Positions 9,707 to 19,757 of a stretch of DNA of 32,967 nt are shown one piece after another. The position numbers and the translations under genes were made by a program. Numbering within the stretch: the stretch's first letter is position 1; every line of letters starts with the position of its first letter. Source of the stretch: Sphingobacteriales bacterium (GTDB taxonomy: Bacteria; Bacteroidota; Bacteroidia; Sphingobacteriales; Sphingobacteriaceae); the NCBI GenBank assembly GCA_004294495.1, contig REAS01000050.1, positions 1 through 32,967 on the forward strand. Reading direction: 5' to 3'. The notes beneath the pieces were generated by a model. The model searched no databases, was not told the DNA's origin, and saw only the letters and a program-made list of their open reading frames with translations.

Positions 9707-10537
9707 TTATATTTTTTTAGGGGTGATATTTAATTCCTTTAATAATTTAGCGTTGCTAGAACTCACTATTTTTTTGCCCGTTTGTTCCTCAATTTTCTTT
9801 CTTGTTTCCCCAGCTATTTCACCACCCTTGTTTGCTATCCTTTTGTTATCATCAAAAGAATTTGGGTTGTTTTCTTTACTAATTTCTGTGGTGGTAGCTT
9901 CGGCTAACATATTTAATACCAATTCTAAATTGGTCATATTATCTCTTAAATTTTCTTTTTTAAGTCCTTTATAATCTTTGTAGTCCTTTACACTTTTACC
10001 ACTCCAAGCCTTGGTAATAATATCGGTAAGTGTTGCAAATTGTTGCCCTTTTTTAACGCCTCTATTTTCCCATTCGTTGGTTAAATCTTTCCTAACCTCA
10101 ATACTTTTAAGTCGTTGATTTATCCAAGCTTCACTATAACCCAATTTTAGGTAACTATCCATTGCCCTATCTATTGCTTTTTCGGGGTCTTGGTTTTCTT
10201 CAATCCGCTCATAACCTGTTTGAGCCAACCAAATTTTAAACGGTTCAGCTTTGGGTGAAGGTATAGATTGAATTAGACGAAACAATTGCTCGGTATCGGC
10301 TACATCTGTTTGATAAAATTTACCGTCATCAGATTGCATTTTCAGTTGTCCCAAGTTTTGGGACAACTGACTACCTTCTAATTTAAGTTTCGATTTTAAT
10401 GAACTCCAATACTTACTAGGCCTTGGAGTATCTGCTAAAACCGCAATTACATCTACGATAGAAAAAAACCACTTCTCTTTCTCGTTATCCCATAAAGAAC
10501 GTATCTTTTTATCATCAAATATTTTTACATTCTTCAT
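9707..10537 (-). CDS. BRO-N (phage antirepressor-type) protein with DinD-like C-terminal region
   Basis: From internal ATG at 10537 (MKNVKIFDDKKIRSLWDNEKEKWFFSIVDVIAVLADTPRPSKYWSSLKSKL = Bro-N). C-terminal YKGLKKENLRDNMTNLELVLNMLAEATTTEISK resembles E. coli DinD (RKGLKKNQKILDHMGSTELAANLFRATQTEEKLK, from memory). Start overlaps pyrC stop (TAATG). Confidence 0.82.
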   Translation of the reverse strand: MKNVKIFDDKKIRSLWDNEKEKWFFSIVDVIAVLADTPRPSKYWSSLKSKLKLEGSQLSQNLGQLKMQSDDGKFYQTDVADTEQLFRLIQSIPSPKAEPFKIWLAQTGYERIEENQDPEKAIDRAMDSYLKLGYSEAWINQRLKSIEVRKDLTNEWENRGVKKGQQFATLTDIITKAWSGKSVKDYKDYKGLKKENLRDNMTNLELVLNMLAEATTTEISKENNPNSFDDNKRIANKGGEIAGETRKKIEEQTGKKIVSSSNAKLLKELNITPKKI

Positions 10538-11793
10538 TATTCCACCTCCCAAACCAATCCATTATTAACACACAGCCAAACTTTCCCTTTTAAAACAGTA
10601 CCCAAAAATGGCGAGTTGCTCGATTTCGAAAAATTATTTTCTGGCGTATATTCCCATTCGGTATCCATATCAAACAGCACCAAATTTGCTTTTTGGCTTT
10701 CCGCGATGCTTGGCAAAGGTAAACCTAAAATTTCACGAGGGTTAATGGCCATTTTTTCGGCAATTTGCATGGCCGATAAACCCGCTTTAATGGCTAAGGG
10801 CAAGGCGGTTTGCAAGCCCAACATACCATAAGCGGCGGTTTCAAATTCTACTTGCTTAAGCTCAATTTCGTGTGGCGTATGCTGACTTACAATAGCATCA
10901 ATAGTGTTATCGTTTAGGCCAGCAATTAAAGCATCTACATCTATTTGAGTACGTAAAGGCGGTTTTACTTTATAGTTACTATCAAAATCGCTCAATATAT
11001 CATCGGTTAAAACCAAATGGTGTGCGGCAACATCGCAAGTAATAGATAAGCCTTTTTGTTTTGCTTTTTTTATTAACTCAACCGAGTGTGCGGTACTTAT
11101 TGTACTAAAATGAATTTTACCGTCGGTATATTGGGTTAAATAAATATCACGGTTTACCATTAGCTCTTCGGCTAAATTGGGTACACCTTTCATCCCCAAA
11201 AGCGTACTTGTTATACCTTCATTAATTTTAGCACCAGCGGCAAGCTGTTTGTCTTCGGCTAAAGCCATAATTAAACCATCAAAACCTTTTGCATATAACA
11301 AAGCTCTTTCCATTAAGCCTGCATCTTGTATTGGTGCATCACCGTCGCTAAAAGCAACGGCTCCGGCTTGGTGCATATCAAACATTTCGGCCAAATGTTC
11401 TCCTTCACGCTTTTGAGATATAGTGCCAATAGGATACATATCTACCAAATTACCTTTGGCTCGGTTTATTAAATACTTTACTTGTGCTTTAGCATCAACC
11501 GGGGGTAAAGTGTTAGGCATTAAGGCTAAACCAGTAAATCCTCCCGCCATAGCGGCGATCCTACCCGTTTCAAAATCCTCTTTGGTTTCTAAACCTAACT
11601 CGCCTAGGTTGGCATTTAAATCAAAAAAACCTAAAGATAAATATTTGCCGTTTCCATTCACAATTTGCGCATTATGTTTTAGGTTGGGGGCTATTTTTTG
11701 TATCACACCATCAACAACTAAAACATCGGAAATTTTACCGTTAAACGGCGATGTTGGATCTATAATGGTGCTGCCTTGTATTAAAATATTCAT
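10537..11793 (-). CDS. pyrC: Dihydroorotase
   Basis: 418 aa amidohydrolase: MNILIQGSTIIDPTSPFNGKISDVLV, LSLGFFDLNANLGELGLETKEDFETGRIAAMAGGFTGLALMPNT, ITCDVAAHHLVLTDD, VSQHTPHE. The usual DxHxH after 'GxxDxH' reads FDLNANLGE here (see findings). Confidence 0.88.
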   Translation of the reverse strand: MNILIQGSTIIDPTSPFNGKISDVLVVDGVIQKIAPNLKHNAQIVNGNGKYLSLGFFDLNANLGELGLETKEDFETGRIAAMAGGFTGLALMPNTLPPVDAKAQVKYLINRAKGNLVDMYPIGTISQKREGEHLAEMFDMHQAGAVAFSDGDAPIQDAGLMERALLYAKGFDGLIMALAEDKQLAAGAKINEGITSTLLGMKGVPNLAEELMVNRDIYLTQYTDGKIHFSTISTAHSVELIKKAKQKGLSITCDVAAHHLVLTDDILSDFDSNYKVKPPLRTQIDVDALIAGLNDNTIDAIVSQHTPHEIELKQVEFETAAYGMLGLQTALPLAIKAGLSAMQIAEKMAINPREILGLPLPSIAESQKANLVLFDMDTEWEYTPENNFSKSSNSPFLGTVLKGKVWLCVNNGLVWEVE

Positions 11794-13841
11794 AATGCGT
11801 TTTGCTTTAATTGCTTTTGGTTAAAAAACTTAATTAACAAAATTTCGATACCTAAAAATACGATAACCAAAATTAGGCATAGTTTCCATAAATTAATGCC
11901 TAAATTCAATTGTTTTATTTGTGGTTTTATACTTGCTTGGGTGGCGGTTAAAATATTAGGTTTTGTATTTTTAAATATCTGCTGCAAGTTGCTTTCATTG
12001 AAATATCGCATATCCGATTCTTTTCGGTTATAATTAAACGCAATTGTTGCCAAAACCGAGTCGGCTTGTGTTATGTTGTAAAAAGCTGGTTGTTTTATTT
12101 GGTCGGCAAAAAAAAGTTGAGTGCCTATTGGGCTTTGCCTAAGTTCGGGTATAATTTCGATATTTTGATTTCTTATTTTAAGCACATTATCGCCCATTAA
12201 GCCCTTTATTGGCAGTATAACACTATTTTCTTCTCCAATAGTTTCGAACAGTTTTTGTGCGCTAAAACCAGATAAAGCCATTTTAAACAAAATGGGCAAA
12301 AATAAACCGTGGTTGGTAAAGTTAGAAAACTCGACCTCGAGCGATAATGCCGACACATAAACTTTACCTTTTTTTATTTTATATACGGATAGTAAATTTT
12401 TATCGCCTCCGCCCGATAACAAAGTTTGCCGGGTTGTTCGCGTTAAATTACTCATCTCCAAATATTTTTGGGTGTTGGGTAAATCTAAATTTTTAGGTAA
12501 TTGATAAAAAACGTTATCAAAAAATGGGTGTTGTATATTTATTTTATCAGCGTTAAGCGGCTGATTATTTATACTTATCGGGTAATCGGTGGGTAGGGTT
12601 TTTAAAAAGTTTTGATAGCTAATTAAATCCGCCCCGAGCGGTATAAAAACCGTTAACGAGCCTCCATTACTTACATATTGCTTTAGTTGTTGGGCTAAGC
12701 CGCTAGCAATATTGTTTAAATTACTCAAAATTATAAGCTGGTAATTTTGCAAACCAGCATAATTTATTTGGCTTTGGTTGGCATTGGTTAGCTTAAAAAA
12801 TGCATCGGTTTGGTAAGCGGCACTAATGTATTTATTGGGCGTGTTGTTGTAAATTTGCAGTATGTTGGTTTGCTTTTTTACATCAAAACTTAGCAAAAGG
12901 CTATCATCAAAAACTATTGGGTAATCTTTAATACTTACCAAAACTTGTTGCCAACCAGCATTTAAACCCGAAAAAGATAAGGTATCGTTAGCGTTTTTCC
13001 TTGCGGCGATGCTGATATTGCCCATAGCTTTTTGTTGGCTATTTATTTTTAGTTTTATGGGGATGTTTTGTGCTACCACATCCGAATGATTATTTAAACG
13101 AACCACTAATTTTTCTTGCCCACCAGGCTGGTGAATGGGAGATAAAAAGTATGCAGAGTCTATAGATACATTGGCAATAATATTTGCTTTTATGGGCACC
13201 AAATTTACTTTTATGGCTGCGTTGGCGGTAATGTTTGTTTTTTGTTTTTGGTACTGAAAATCGCTGAGTAAATAAATAATTCTATTGCTGCTTGCCTCGG
13301 GTAATAATAGGCTGCTTTGGCGATTTATTATGGTTTGAAAATCTCTATTAAAAGGGCCAATTTTTATCGTATTTAGCGCTTCTAAAAACTCGGGTTGTGA
13401 TAAAAGCCTTTGCTGCTCGCCATTAAAATTATTTGTTAATAGCTGGTAACGGGTGTTTAAATCGTAGCTTTCGGTAATTTCTTTGGCTCGGCGCTTTGCT
13501 TCGTCAAGCAAAGTACCCTCGGTGTTTATAGCCTCCATAGAAAAAGAATTATCTATGTAAATGCTTACGCAATTGCGGTTTAACTTGTCGCTTTCATTAT
13601 TTTTGCTCCAGTAAGGTTGTGCAAAAGCCATCACCAAAAAAAATATGGCTAACATACGTGTAGCTAAAATCAATAAATTTTTAAGCTTTTTACTATGTGC
13701 GGTTTGTTGCTGTATGCTTTGTAAAAACCTAACGTTGGTAAAGTAAACCTTTTTAAATTTTCGAAAATTAAATAAGTGAATAATCACCGGTATGGCGAGT
13801 GCGAGTAAGGCGAACAAAAAGTTTGGCGAGATAAACTTCAT
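11790..13841 (-). CDS. BatA-domain membrane protein with vWA-like region
   Basis: 683 aa. N-terminal MKFISPNFLFALLALAIPVIIHLFNFRKFKKVYFTNVRFL = BatA N-terminal domain; CVSIYIDNSFSMEA MIDAS-like motif; C-terminal TM helix; 4-nt overlap with pyrC. Confidence 0.88.
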   Translation of the reverse strand: MKFISPNFLFALLALAIPVIIHLFNFRKFKKVYFTNVRFLQSIQQQTAHSKKLKNLLILATRMLAIFFLVMAFAQPYWSKNNESDKLNRNCVSIYIDNSFSMEAINTEGTLLDEAKRRAKEITESYDLNTRYQLLTNNFNGEQQRLLSQPEFLEALNTIKIGPFNRDFQTIINRQSSLLLPEASSNRIIYLLSDFQYQKQKTNITANAAIKVNLVPIKANIIANVSIDSAYFLSPIHQPGGQEKLVVRLNNHSDVVAQNIPIKLKINSQQKAMGNISIAARKNANDTLSFSGLNAGWQQVLVSIKDYPIVFDDSLLLSFDVKKQTNILQIYNNTPNKYISAAYQTDAFFKLTNANQSQINYAGLQNYQLIILSNLNNIASGLAQQLKQYVSNGGSLTVFIPLGADLISYQNFLKTLPTDYPISINNQPLNADKINIQHPFFDNVFYQLPKNLDLPNTQKYLEMSNLTRTTRQTLLSGGGDKNLLSVYKIKKGKVYVSALSLEVEFSNFTNHGLFLPILFKMALSGFSAQKLFETIGEENSVILPIKGLMGDNVLKIRNQNIEIIPELRQSPIGTQLFFADQIKQPAFYNITQADSVLATIAFNYNRKESDMRYFNESNLQQIFKNTKPNILTATQASIKPQIKQLNLGINLWKLCLILVIVFLGIEILLIKFFNQKQLKQNAL

Positions 13842-14084
13842 TGAGCTGTAAATGTAAGAAAATTAGTTTGGGAAATTTTTGATAAAATGTAGCCTATTTT
13901 ACTTGGTAGCGAAATTATTTTTATTCAGTTTATCGTTTGTATTTGTAGGTATCATAAAATAAATTAAGGTAATTTTTGCTGTGTTAAAAAAAACCTATTA
14001 CATTATTTTAATATCAAATTATTATAATTTTATGGTATTATAGTATCAAATTATTGTATATTTGTGGTGTTAAACCCCAAATAA

Positions 14085-15206
14085 ATGATACTCCGTAGCC
14101 CTCAAAACGAAATAAATAGCCTCCTTTTTAAGGGGAAAGCTATAATTATATTTGGCGCAAGGCAAGTAGGCAAAACGTCGTTAATAAAAAATACCATTGC
14201 CGGCAAAACTTTTATGTGGTTTAATGGCGATGAGCCTGATACACAGCTTCTGTTAGAAAACATAACCAGCGATAGATTAAAAGCTTTTGTTGGCAATAAC
14301 CAAATTTTGGTAATTGATGAAGCGCAAATGATACACAATATTGGTTTATTAATTAAACGGATGGTGGATAATTACCCCGAAATACAGGTTATAGCATCGG
14401 GAAGTAGTGCTTTTGAACTGGCCGATAAAACCAAAGAGTCTATGATGGGGCGTAAAGAAGAATTACAACTTTTTCCGCTTAGTTTTAACGAAATGGTTAA
14501 ACACACTAATTTTATTGAAGAAAACAGGTTAATTCCGCACCGTTTGGTTTTTGGTTATTACCCTGCAGTAGTAAATAACCTAGGCAACGAAGAGAAAATT
14601 TTAAACGATTTGGTTGATGGCTTTTTGTACAAAGATATTTTAAATTTAGAGGGTATTAAAAAATCGAGTACGTTACAAAAATTGGTACAAATGTTGGCTT
14701 ATAGGGTGGGCAGCGAGCTTAGTTACAGTTCCTTAGCTAATGATTTAGGCATTAGCAGGTTAACCATTGAAAAATATATTGATATTCTTGAAAAAAACTT
14801 TATAACATTTAGCTTAACCGCTTTTAGCAAAAACCAAGATAACGAATTAAAGAAAGGCCGAAAAGTATATTTTTGGGACAATGGTTTACGCAATCGCATT
14901 ATCAAAAACTTTAACCCTGTTGAGCTTAGGGACGATATTGGTGCACTTTGGGAAAACTTTATTATTAGCGAAAAAAAGAAGAAATTAATTTACAATCAAA
15001 AATATACCGACACCTATTTTTGGCGGAACACGCAACATGCCGAAATTGATTATTTGGAGGTTAGAAATCAAGAAATTGATGCTTTTGAAATTAAGTATAG
15101 TGCAAAACAAAAAGTAAAATTTACAAAATCATTTACCGAAAAATATCACCCAAAAACTACCAAAGTAATAAATAAAGAGAATTTTTGGGAGTGTTTATTG
15201 GATTAA
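14085..15206 (+). CDS. AAA_14 / DUF4143 ATPase
   Basis: 373 aa. Walker A GARQVGKTSL, Walker B ILVIDEAQ, ASGSSAFEL, GRKEELQLFPLSFNEM; C-terminal YFWRNTQHAEIDYLEVRNQEIDAFEIKYSAK (PD-(D/E)XK-like). Confidence 0.9.
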   Translation: MILRSPQNEINSLLFKGKAIIIFGARQVGKTSLIKNTIAGKTFMWFNGDEPDTQLLLENITSDRLKAFVGNNQILVIDEAQMIHNIGLLIKRMVDNYPEIQVIASGSSAFELADKTKESMMGRKEELQLFPLSFNEMVKHTNFIEENRLIPHRLVFGYYPAVVNNLGNEEKILNDLVDGFLYKDILNLEGIKKSSTLQKLVQMLAYRVGSELSYSSLANDLGISRLTIEKYIDILEKNFITFSLTAFSKNQDNELKKGRKVYFWDNGLRNRIIKNFNPVELRDDIGALWENFIISEKKKKLIYNQKYTDTYFWRNTQHAEIDYLEVRNQEIDAFEIKYSAKQKVKFTKSFTEKYHPKTTKVINKENFWECLLD

Positions 15207-15230
15207 AAACCTATTATTTTATAATCCACA

Positions 15231-15263
15231 AAAAAGCCCTTACATTATGTGCAAGGGCTTTTT
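15231..15263. terminator. Bidirectional intrinsic terminator between convergent AAA_14 and rpsJ genes
   Basis: AAAAAGCCCTT - ACATTATGTGC - AAGGGCTTTTT inverted repeat with A/T tracts on both sides. Confidence 0.85.
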
Positions 15264-15281
15264 AATTTAAAACAAAATCTA

Positions 15282-15587
15282 TCAGACTTTAATTTCAACT
15301 TCAACACCAGAAGGTAATTCTAACTTCATTAAAGCATCAACTGTTTTTGCAGAAGCACTGTAAATGTCTAACAGTCTTTTGTAAGAACACAATTGAAATT
15401 GCTCTCTCGCTTTTTTGTTAACGTGTGGAGAACGTAAAACGGTAAAAATTTTCTTTTCGGTAGGCAACGGAATTGGTCCGCTTACTACTGCACCCGTAGG
15501 TTTTACTGTTTTTACAATTTTCTCTGCCGATTTATCAACCAAGTTGTAATCGTACGATTTTAATTTAATTCTAATTCTTTGGCTCAT
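15282..15587 (-). CDS. rpsJ: 30S ribosomal protein S10
   Basis: [64 protein letters not shown]; start placed at ATG 15587 rather than the longer ORF start. Confidence 0.97.
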   Translation of the reverse strand: MSQRIRIKLKSYDYNLVDKSAEKIVKTVKPTGAVVSGPIPLPTEKKIFTVLRSPHVNKKAREQFQLCSYKRLLDIYSASAKTVDALMKLELPSGVEVEIKV

Positions 15588-15710
15588 TTTATTTGTTTTA
15601 AGTGAAGCAAGGTTAGAGCTATTAGTAACCAAGCTTTGTTATTTAATTTATTTTATTCTTTTTGTCACTCTCAGTCTTTTGTCACTCTGAACAAAGTGAA
15701 GACTCTATTT

Positions 15711-15767
15711 TGTCACTCTGAACGAAGTGAAGAGTCTATGAGATTCTTCACTTCGTTCAGAATGACA
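15711..15767. repeat. Long palindromic repeat in fusA-rpsJ intergenic region
   Basis: Arms TGTCACTCTGAACGAAGTGAAGAGTCT (15711-15737) and AGATTCTTCACTTCGTTCAGAATGACA (15741-15767): 27 bp with two mismatches and a 3-nt loop; partial extra copies at 15680-15705 and 15768-15801. Confidence 0.95.
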
Positions 15768-15811
15768 GGCAATCGTTCATAATGACAGGCACTCTGTTCA
15801 GAATACCTAGT

Positions 15812-17920
15812 CTATGCGTTTGCTTTTGCGCCTTTAACTTTAGCTACAACTTCTTCTTGTACACCTTTTGGTGCTGGCTCATAATGGTCAAACTCCATTG
15901 TTGAAGTTGCCCTACCCGAAGTAATGGTACGTAATTGTGTTACATAACCAAACATTTCTGATAAAGGAACTAAGGCTTTAATTACTTGAGCACCTGCTCT
16001 TGTATCCATACCTTGTAACTGACCACGACGACGGTTTAAATCGCCCATAACGTCACCCATGTTTTCTTCTGGAGTTAATACCTCAATTTTCATGATTGGC
16101 TCCATTAAAACTGGCTTACATTTTGGTAAAGCTTCTCTAAAAGCGTTACGAGCAGCTAATTCAAATGATAAAGCATCTGAATCGACAGCGTGGAATGAAC
16201 CATCAATTAAACGAACTTTCATAGAAGTTACTGGGTAACCAGCCAATACACCGTTTGATAAAGATGCTTCGAAACCTTTTTGTACCGATGGTATAAATTC
16301 ACGAGGGATAGAACCACCCGATATTTCGTTTATAAATTCTAAACCAATTTTGGTTTCGTCATCGGCTGGCGAAATAATAACCTGTATATCAGCAAATTTA
16401 CCACGTCCACCAGTTTGTTTTTTGTAAGTTTCGCGGTGTTGTACTGTGCCAGTAATTGCTTCTTTGTACGCAACTTGTGGGGCACCTTGGTTAACTTCAA
16501 CTTTAAATTCGCGTTTTAAACGATCCATTAAAATATCTAAGTGTAACTCGCCCATACCTTGTATAATGGTTTGGCCACTATCCTCATCTGTATGTACACG
16601 GAAAGTAGGATCTTCCTCGGCTAATTTATTTAAAGCCATACCCATTTTATCAACATCGGCCTGTGTTTTGGGCTCAATTGCTAAACCAATAACAGGGTCT
16701 GGGAAATTCATCGACTCTAAAATAATCGGATTTTTTTCTTCGCAAAGTGTATCGCCAGTTTTAATATCCTTAAAACCTACTACCGCAGCAATATCACCAG
16801 CACCTACATTAGGTATTGGGTTTTGCTTGTTGGCATGCATTTGGAAAATACGAGAAATACGTTCTTTATTACCCGAACGTACGTTATAAACATACGAACC
16901 AGCTTCTAAATTACCCGAGTAAACGCGGATAAAACATAAACGACCAACAAAAGGATCGGTTGCAATTTTAAATGCTAAAGCTGCAAAAGGCTCTTTTTCA
17001 TCTGGTTTACGTAAAATTTCTACCCCTGTATCTGGATGTGTTCCTACAATACCTTCTTGATCCATTGGCGATGGCAATAATTCCATCACATAATCCAACA
17101 TGGTTTGTACACCTTTATTTTTGAAAGATGAACCACATACCATAGGTACAATTGATGCATCTAAAACCGCTTTACGCAAAGCATCTAATATTTCACGTTC
17201 GGTGATAGATTCTGGAGCTTCAAAAAATTTCTCCATCAAACTCTCATCGTAATCCGCAACCGATTCTAGTAATTTCTCTCTCCACTCGGTAGCTTCTTCA
17301 ATCAAATCTTCCGGAATTGGAACTTCGGTAAAGGTCATTCCTTTATCTTCTTCATTCCAAATAATACCTCTCCAGTTGATTAAATCAACCACACCTTTAA
17401 AGCCGTCTTCACTGCCAATAGGTATTTGTAAAGGTACTGCATTGCTGCCCAACATATCTTTAACTTGTTTTACAACTTTCAAGAAATCGGCACCAGCCCT
17501 ATCCATTTTGTTAACAAAACCAATACGAGATACGCTGTAATTATTAGCTAAACGCCAGTTGGTTTCTGATTGTGGCTCAACACCATCAACTGCCGAAAAC
17601 AAAAACACTAAACCATCTAACACACGTAACGATCTGTTTACCTCAACCGTAAAATCTACGTGACCTGGGGTATCAATAATGTTAATGTGGTAAGTTTGGT
17701 CGCGGTATTTCCAATCAACCGTTGTAGCTGCCGAAGTAATAGTAATACCACGTTCTTGCTCTTGAGCCATCCAATCCATTGTTGCTGCACCATCGTGTAC
17801 TTCACCAATTTTATGACTAACACCAGCGTAATATAAAATACGTTCGGTTGTAGTGGTTTTACCGGCATCAATGTGCGCAGCAATACCAATGTTTCTTGTA
17901 AATCTTAAATCTCTTGACAT
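15812..17920 (-). CDS. fusA: Elongation factor G
   Basis: 702 aa; [67 protein letters not shown]. Confidence 0.98.
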   Translation of the reverse strand: MSRDLRFTRNIGIAAHIDAGKTTTTERILYYAGVSHKIGEVHDGAATMDWMAQEQERGITITSAATTVDWKYRDQTYHINIIDTPGHVDFTVEVNRSLRVLDGLVFLFSAVDGVEPQSETNWRLANNYSVSRIGFVNKMDRAGADFLKVVKQVKDMLGSNAVPLQIPIGSEDGFKGVVDLINWRGIIWNEEDKGMTFTEVPIPEDLIEEATEWREKLLESVADYDESLMEKFFEAPESITEREILDALRKAVLDASIVPMVCGSSFKNKGVQTMLDYVMELLPSPMDQEGIVGTHPDTGVEILRKPDEKEPFAALAFKIATDPFVGRLCFIRVYSGNLEAGSYVYNVRSGNKERISRIFQMHANKQNPIPNVGAGDIAAVVGFKDIKTGDTLCEEKNPIILESMNFPDPVIGLAIEPKTQADVDKMGMALNKLAEEDPTFRVHTDEDSGQTIIQGMGELHLDILMDRLKREFKVEVNQGAPQVAYKEAITGTVQHRETYKKQTGGRGKFADIQVIISPADDETKIGLEFINEISGGSIPREFIPSVQKGFEASLSNGVLAGYPVTSMKVRLIDGSFHAVDSDALSFELAARNAFREALPKCKPVLMEPIMKIEVLTPEENMGDVMGDLNRRRGQLQGMDTRAGAQVIKALVPLSEMFGYVTQLRTITSGRATSTMEFDHYEPAPKGVQEEVVAKVKGAKANA

Positions 17921-18017
17921 TATATTTGGGGGATTTTCTGTGATTTTTTAAACAATTACACCGATTATTATTTAACAAACAATCGGTGTAATTTAATAAG
18001 CTATCTAATCTGTATTT

Positions 18018-18485
18018 TTAGAACCTAAAATGAGAGAATGCTTTGTTAGCCTCGGCCATTTTGTGGGTATCTTCTTTTTTCTTAACCGCTGCACCTTCGC
18101 CTTTAGCTGCCGATATAATTTCGCCTGCTAATTTCTCGGTCATCGTTTTTTCGCCACGTTTGCGGCTGTAGCTTATTAACCATTTCATACCTAAAGCAAT
18201 TTTACGCTCTGGTCTTACTTCGGTAGGTACCTGAAAATTGGCACCACCCACACGACGAGATTTAACCTCAACGCCGGGCATAATATTATTTAAAGCTTTT
18301 TTGAAAGTTTCTAAACCGTTTTCGGTGGTTTTAGTTTCAACAATTTCAATTGCTTTGTAAAAAATGTCGTAAGCGATAGATTTTTTACCGTCAAACATCA
18401 TATTGTTTACAAACCTGGTTACCATAACGTCGTTAAACTTTGGGTCAGGCAGGATAATTCTCTTTTTTGGTTTCGATTTTCTCAT
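18018..18485 (-). CDS. rpsG: 30S ribosomal protein S7
   Basis: 155 aa; [70 protein letters not shown]. Confidence 0.97.
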   Translation of the reverse strand: MRKSKPKKRIILPDPKFNDVMVTRFVNNMMFDGKKSIAYDIFYKAIEIVETKTTENGLETFKKALNNIMPGVEVKSRRVGGANFQVPTEVRPERKIALGMKWLISYSRKRGEKTMTEKLAGEIISAAKGEGAAVKKKEDTHKMAEANKAFSHFRF

Positions 18486-18504
18486 TGTCTTGTCCTCCGT
18501 TTAA

Positions 18505-18927
18505 TTATTTCTTTTTCTTTGCGCCACCTTTTGTTGGTGCTGCAACTACTTGCCCAGGTTTAGGGCGTTTGGTACCATATTTACTTCTACGTTGGTTACG
18601 GCCAGCAACACCGGCAGTATCTAAAGCACCACGTACAATGTGGTAACGTACACCAGGTAAATCTTTTACCTTGCCACCACGTACTAAAACTATAGAGTGT
18701 TCTTGTAAATTGTGACCCTCGCCAGGTATGTAAGCGTTAATCTCTTTACCGTTGGTTAAACGTACACGAGCAACTTTACGCATGGCCGAGTTTGGTTTTT
18801 TAGGGGTAGTTGTATATACACGTGTACATACGCCTCTTCGCTGTGGACAGCTGTCCAATGCTGGTGATTTACTCTTATCTACCAGTGCTACTCTACCTTT
18901 CCTAACTAATTGTTGAATGGTTGGCAT
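18505..18927 (-). CDS. rpsL: 30S ribosomal protein S12
   Basis: 140 aa; [76 protein letters not shown]. Confidence 0.98.
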   Translation of the reverse strand: MPTIQQLVRKGRVALVDKSKSPALDSCPQRRGVCTRVYTTTPKKPNSAMRKVARVRLTNGKEINAYIPGEGHNLQEHSIVLVRGGKVKDLPGVRYHIVRGALDTAGVAGRNQRRSKYGTKRPKPGQVVAAPTKGGAKKKK

Positions 18928-19130
18928 TTAAATAATTTATGTTTAAAAATTTATTTTTTTCTCAATTGCTTTGGTTGCTACATAGCATACCCACGCAAAA
19001 GGAATGCAAAAGTATGATTTTAATATTGATAAACAATACGTTGAAGCAAATATTTTTAAAAGTTTAAATTTATTTGAAGCAACACGGTTTATGTGCCTTT
19101 TAACTCAATTTGTACCAGCTTTCCGCTAAA

Positions 19131-19210
19131 CTCCGCAACGCCTCCAAAAAGGCGTTTTGCGGGGTACCGCTACAATCTGGGCTAATAGGAAAGGTTTAGT
19201 GCGTTTGGCG
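19131..19210. repeat. REP-like intergenic repeat, copy A (hairpin plus GGGGTACCGCTACAATC)
   Basis: Hairpin CCGCAACGCCTCCAAAAAGGCGTTTTGCGG followed by GGGGTACCGCTACAATC, an inverted near-match of 19861-19878. Confidence 0.65.
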
Positions 19211-19387
19211 GAGGTTTGTGTGTGGGTAATTAGCAACTAACATTATGAGGCAATAAATACAAGCCGACTAGATTAATTTATCTATGAAGCAATCTTTATA
19301 ACAAAAATGTTACCTTGTTTTTGAAATCCGCAAAAAAAAACATAAACTTGTATGATAAATAATTATCCCAAAATAAACCCTAATAAA

Positions 19388-19711
19388 ATGAAAAAAATTA
19401 CTTTAAAAATTGCAGCAATAGTATTGTTGTGTTCTGTTGTGTTATTTGGTTGTAAAAAAGAAGAGGCTGCAGTTGTTGTACCTCCTGTTGATGAATGCGC
19501 TACACTATTAACTACGATAGCACCTGATATTACCGCAGCACAACTACTATATGCTGCTTATTTAGTAAGCCCTACTACAAAATGTGCCGAATTAAAAGTA
19601 GCTGTTGATGCACTGACTTTGAAAGTTAATAAATGCCCTGCAGTTGCTGCAGATGCGCAAGTTAAAACTTTAACAGATGCAGGAAAATTACTTACTTGCC
19701 CAGCACCGTAA
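19388..19711 (+). CDS. Small putative lipoprotein
   Basis: From MKKITLKIAAIVLLCSVVLFGCKKEE: hydrophobic core plus lipobox-like VLFGC; about 107 aa with four further Cys. Confidence 0.65.
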   Translation: MKKITLKIAAIVLLCSVVLFGCKKEEAAVVVPPVDECATLLTTIAPDITAAQLLYAAYLVSPTTKCAELKVAVDALTLKVNKCPAVAADAQVKTLTDAGKLLTCPAP

Positions 19712-19757
19712 ATACTTTAAAATAAAAAGTTAACTTCATTTTGCATTAATAAAATTT

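Noticed and set aside
11423-11824. 133-aa plus-strand ORF antisense to pyrC
   Set aside because: Shadow ORF opposite a clear amidohydrolase gene.
16446-16889. 147-aa plus-strand ORF antisense to fusA
   Set aside because: Shadow ORF in a highly conserved gene; no recognisable domain and explained by codon constraints of fusA.
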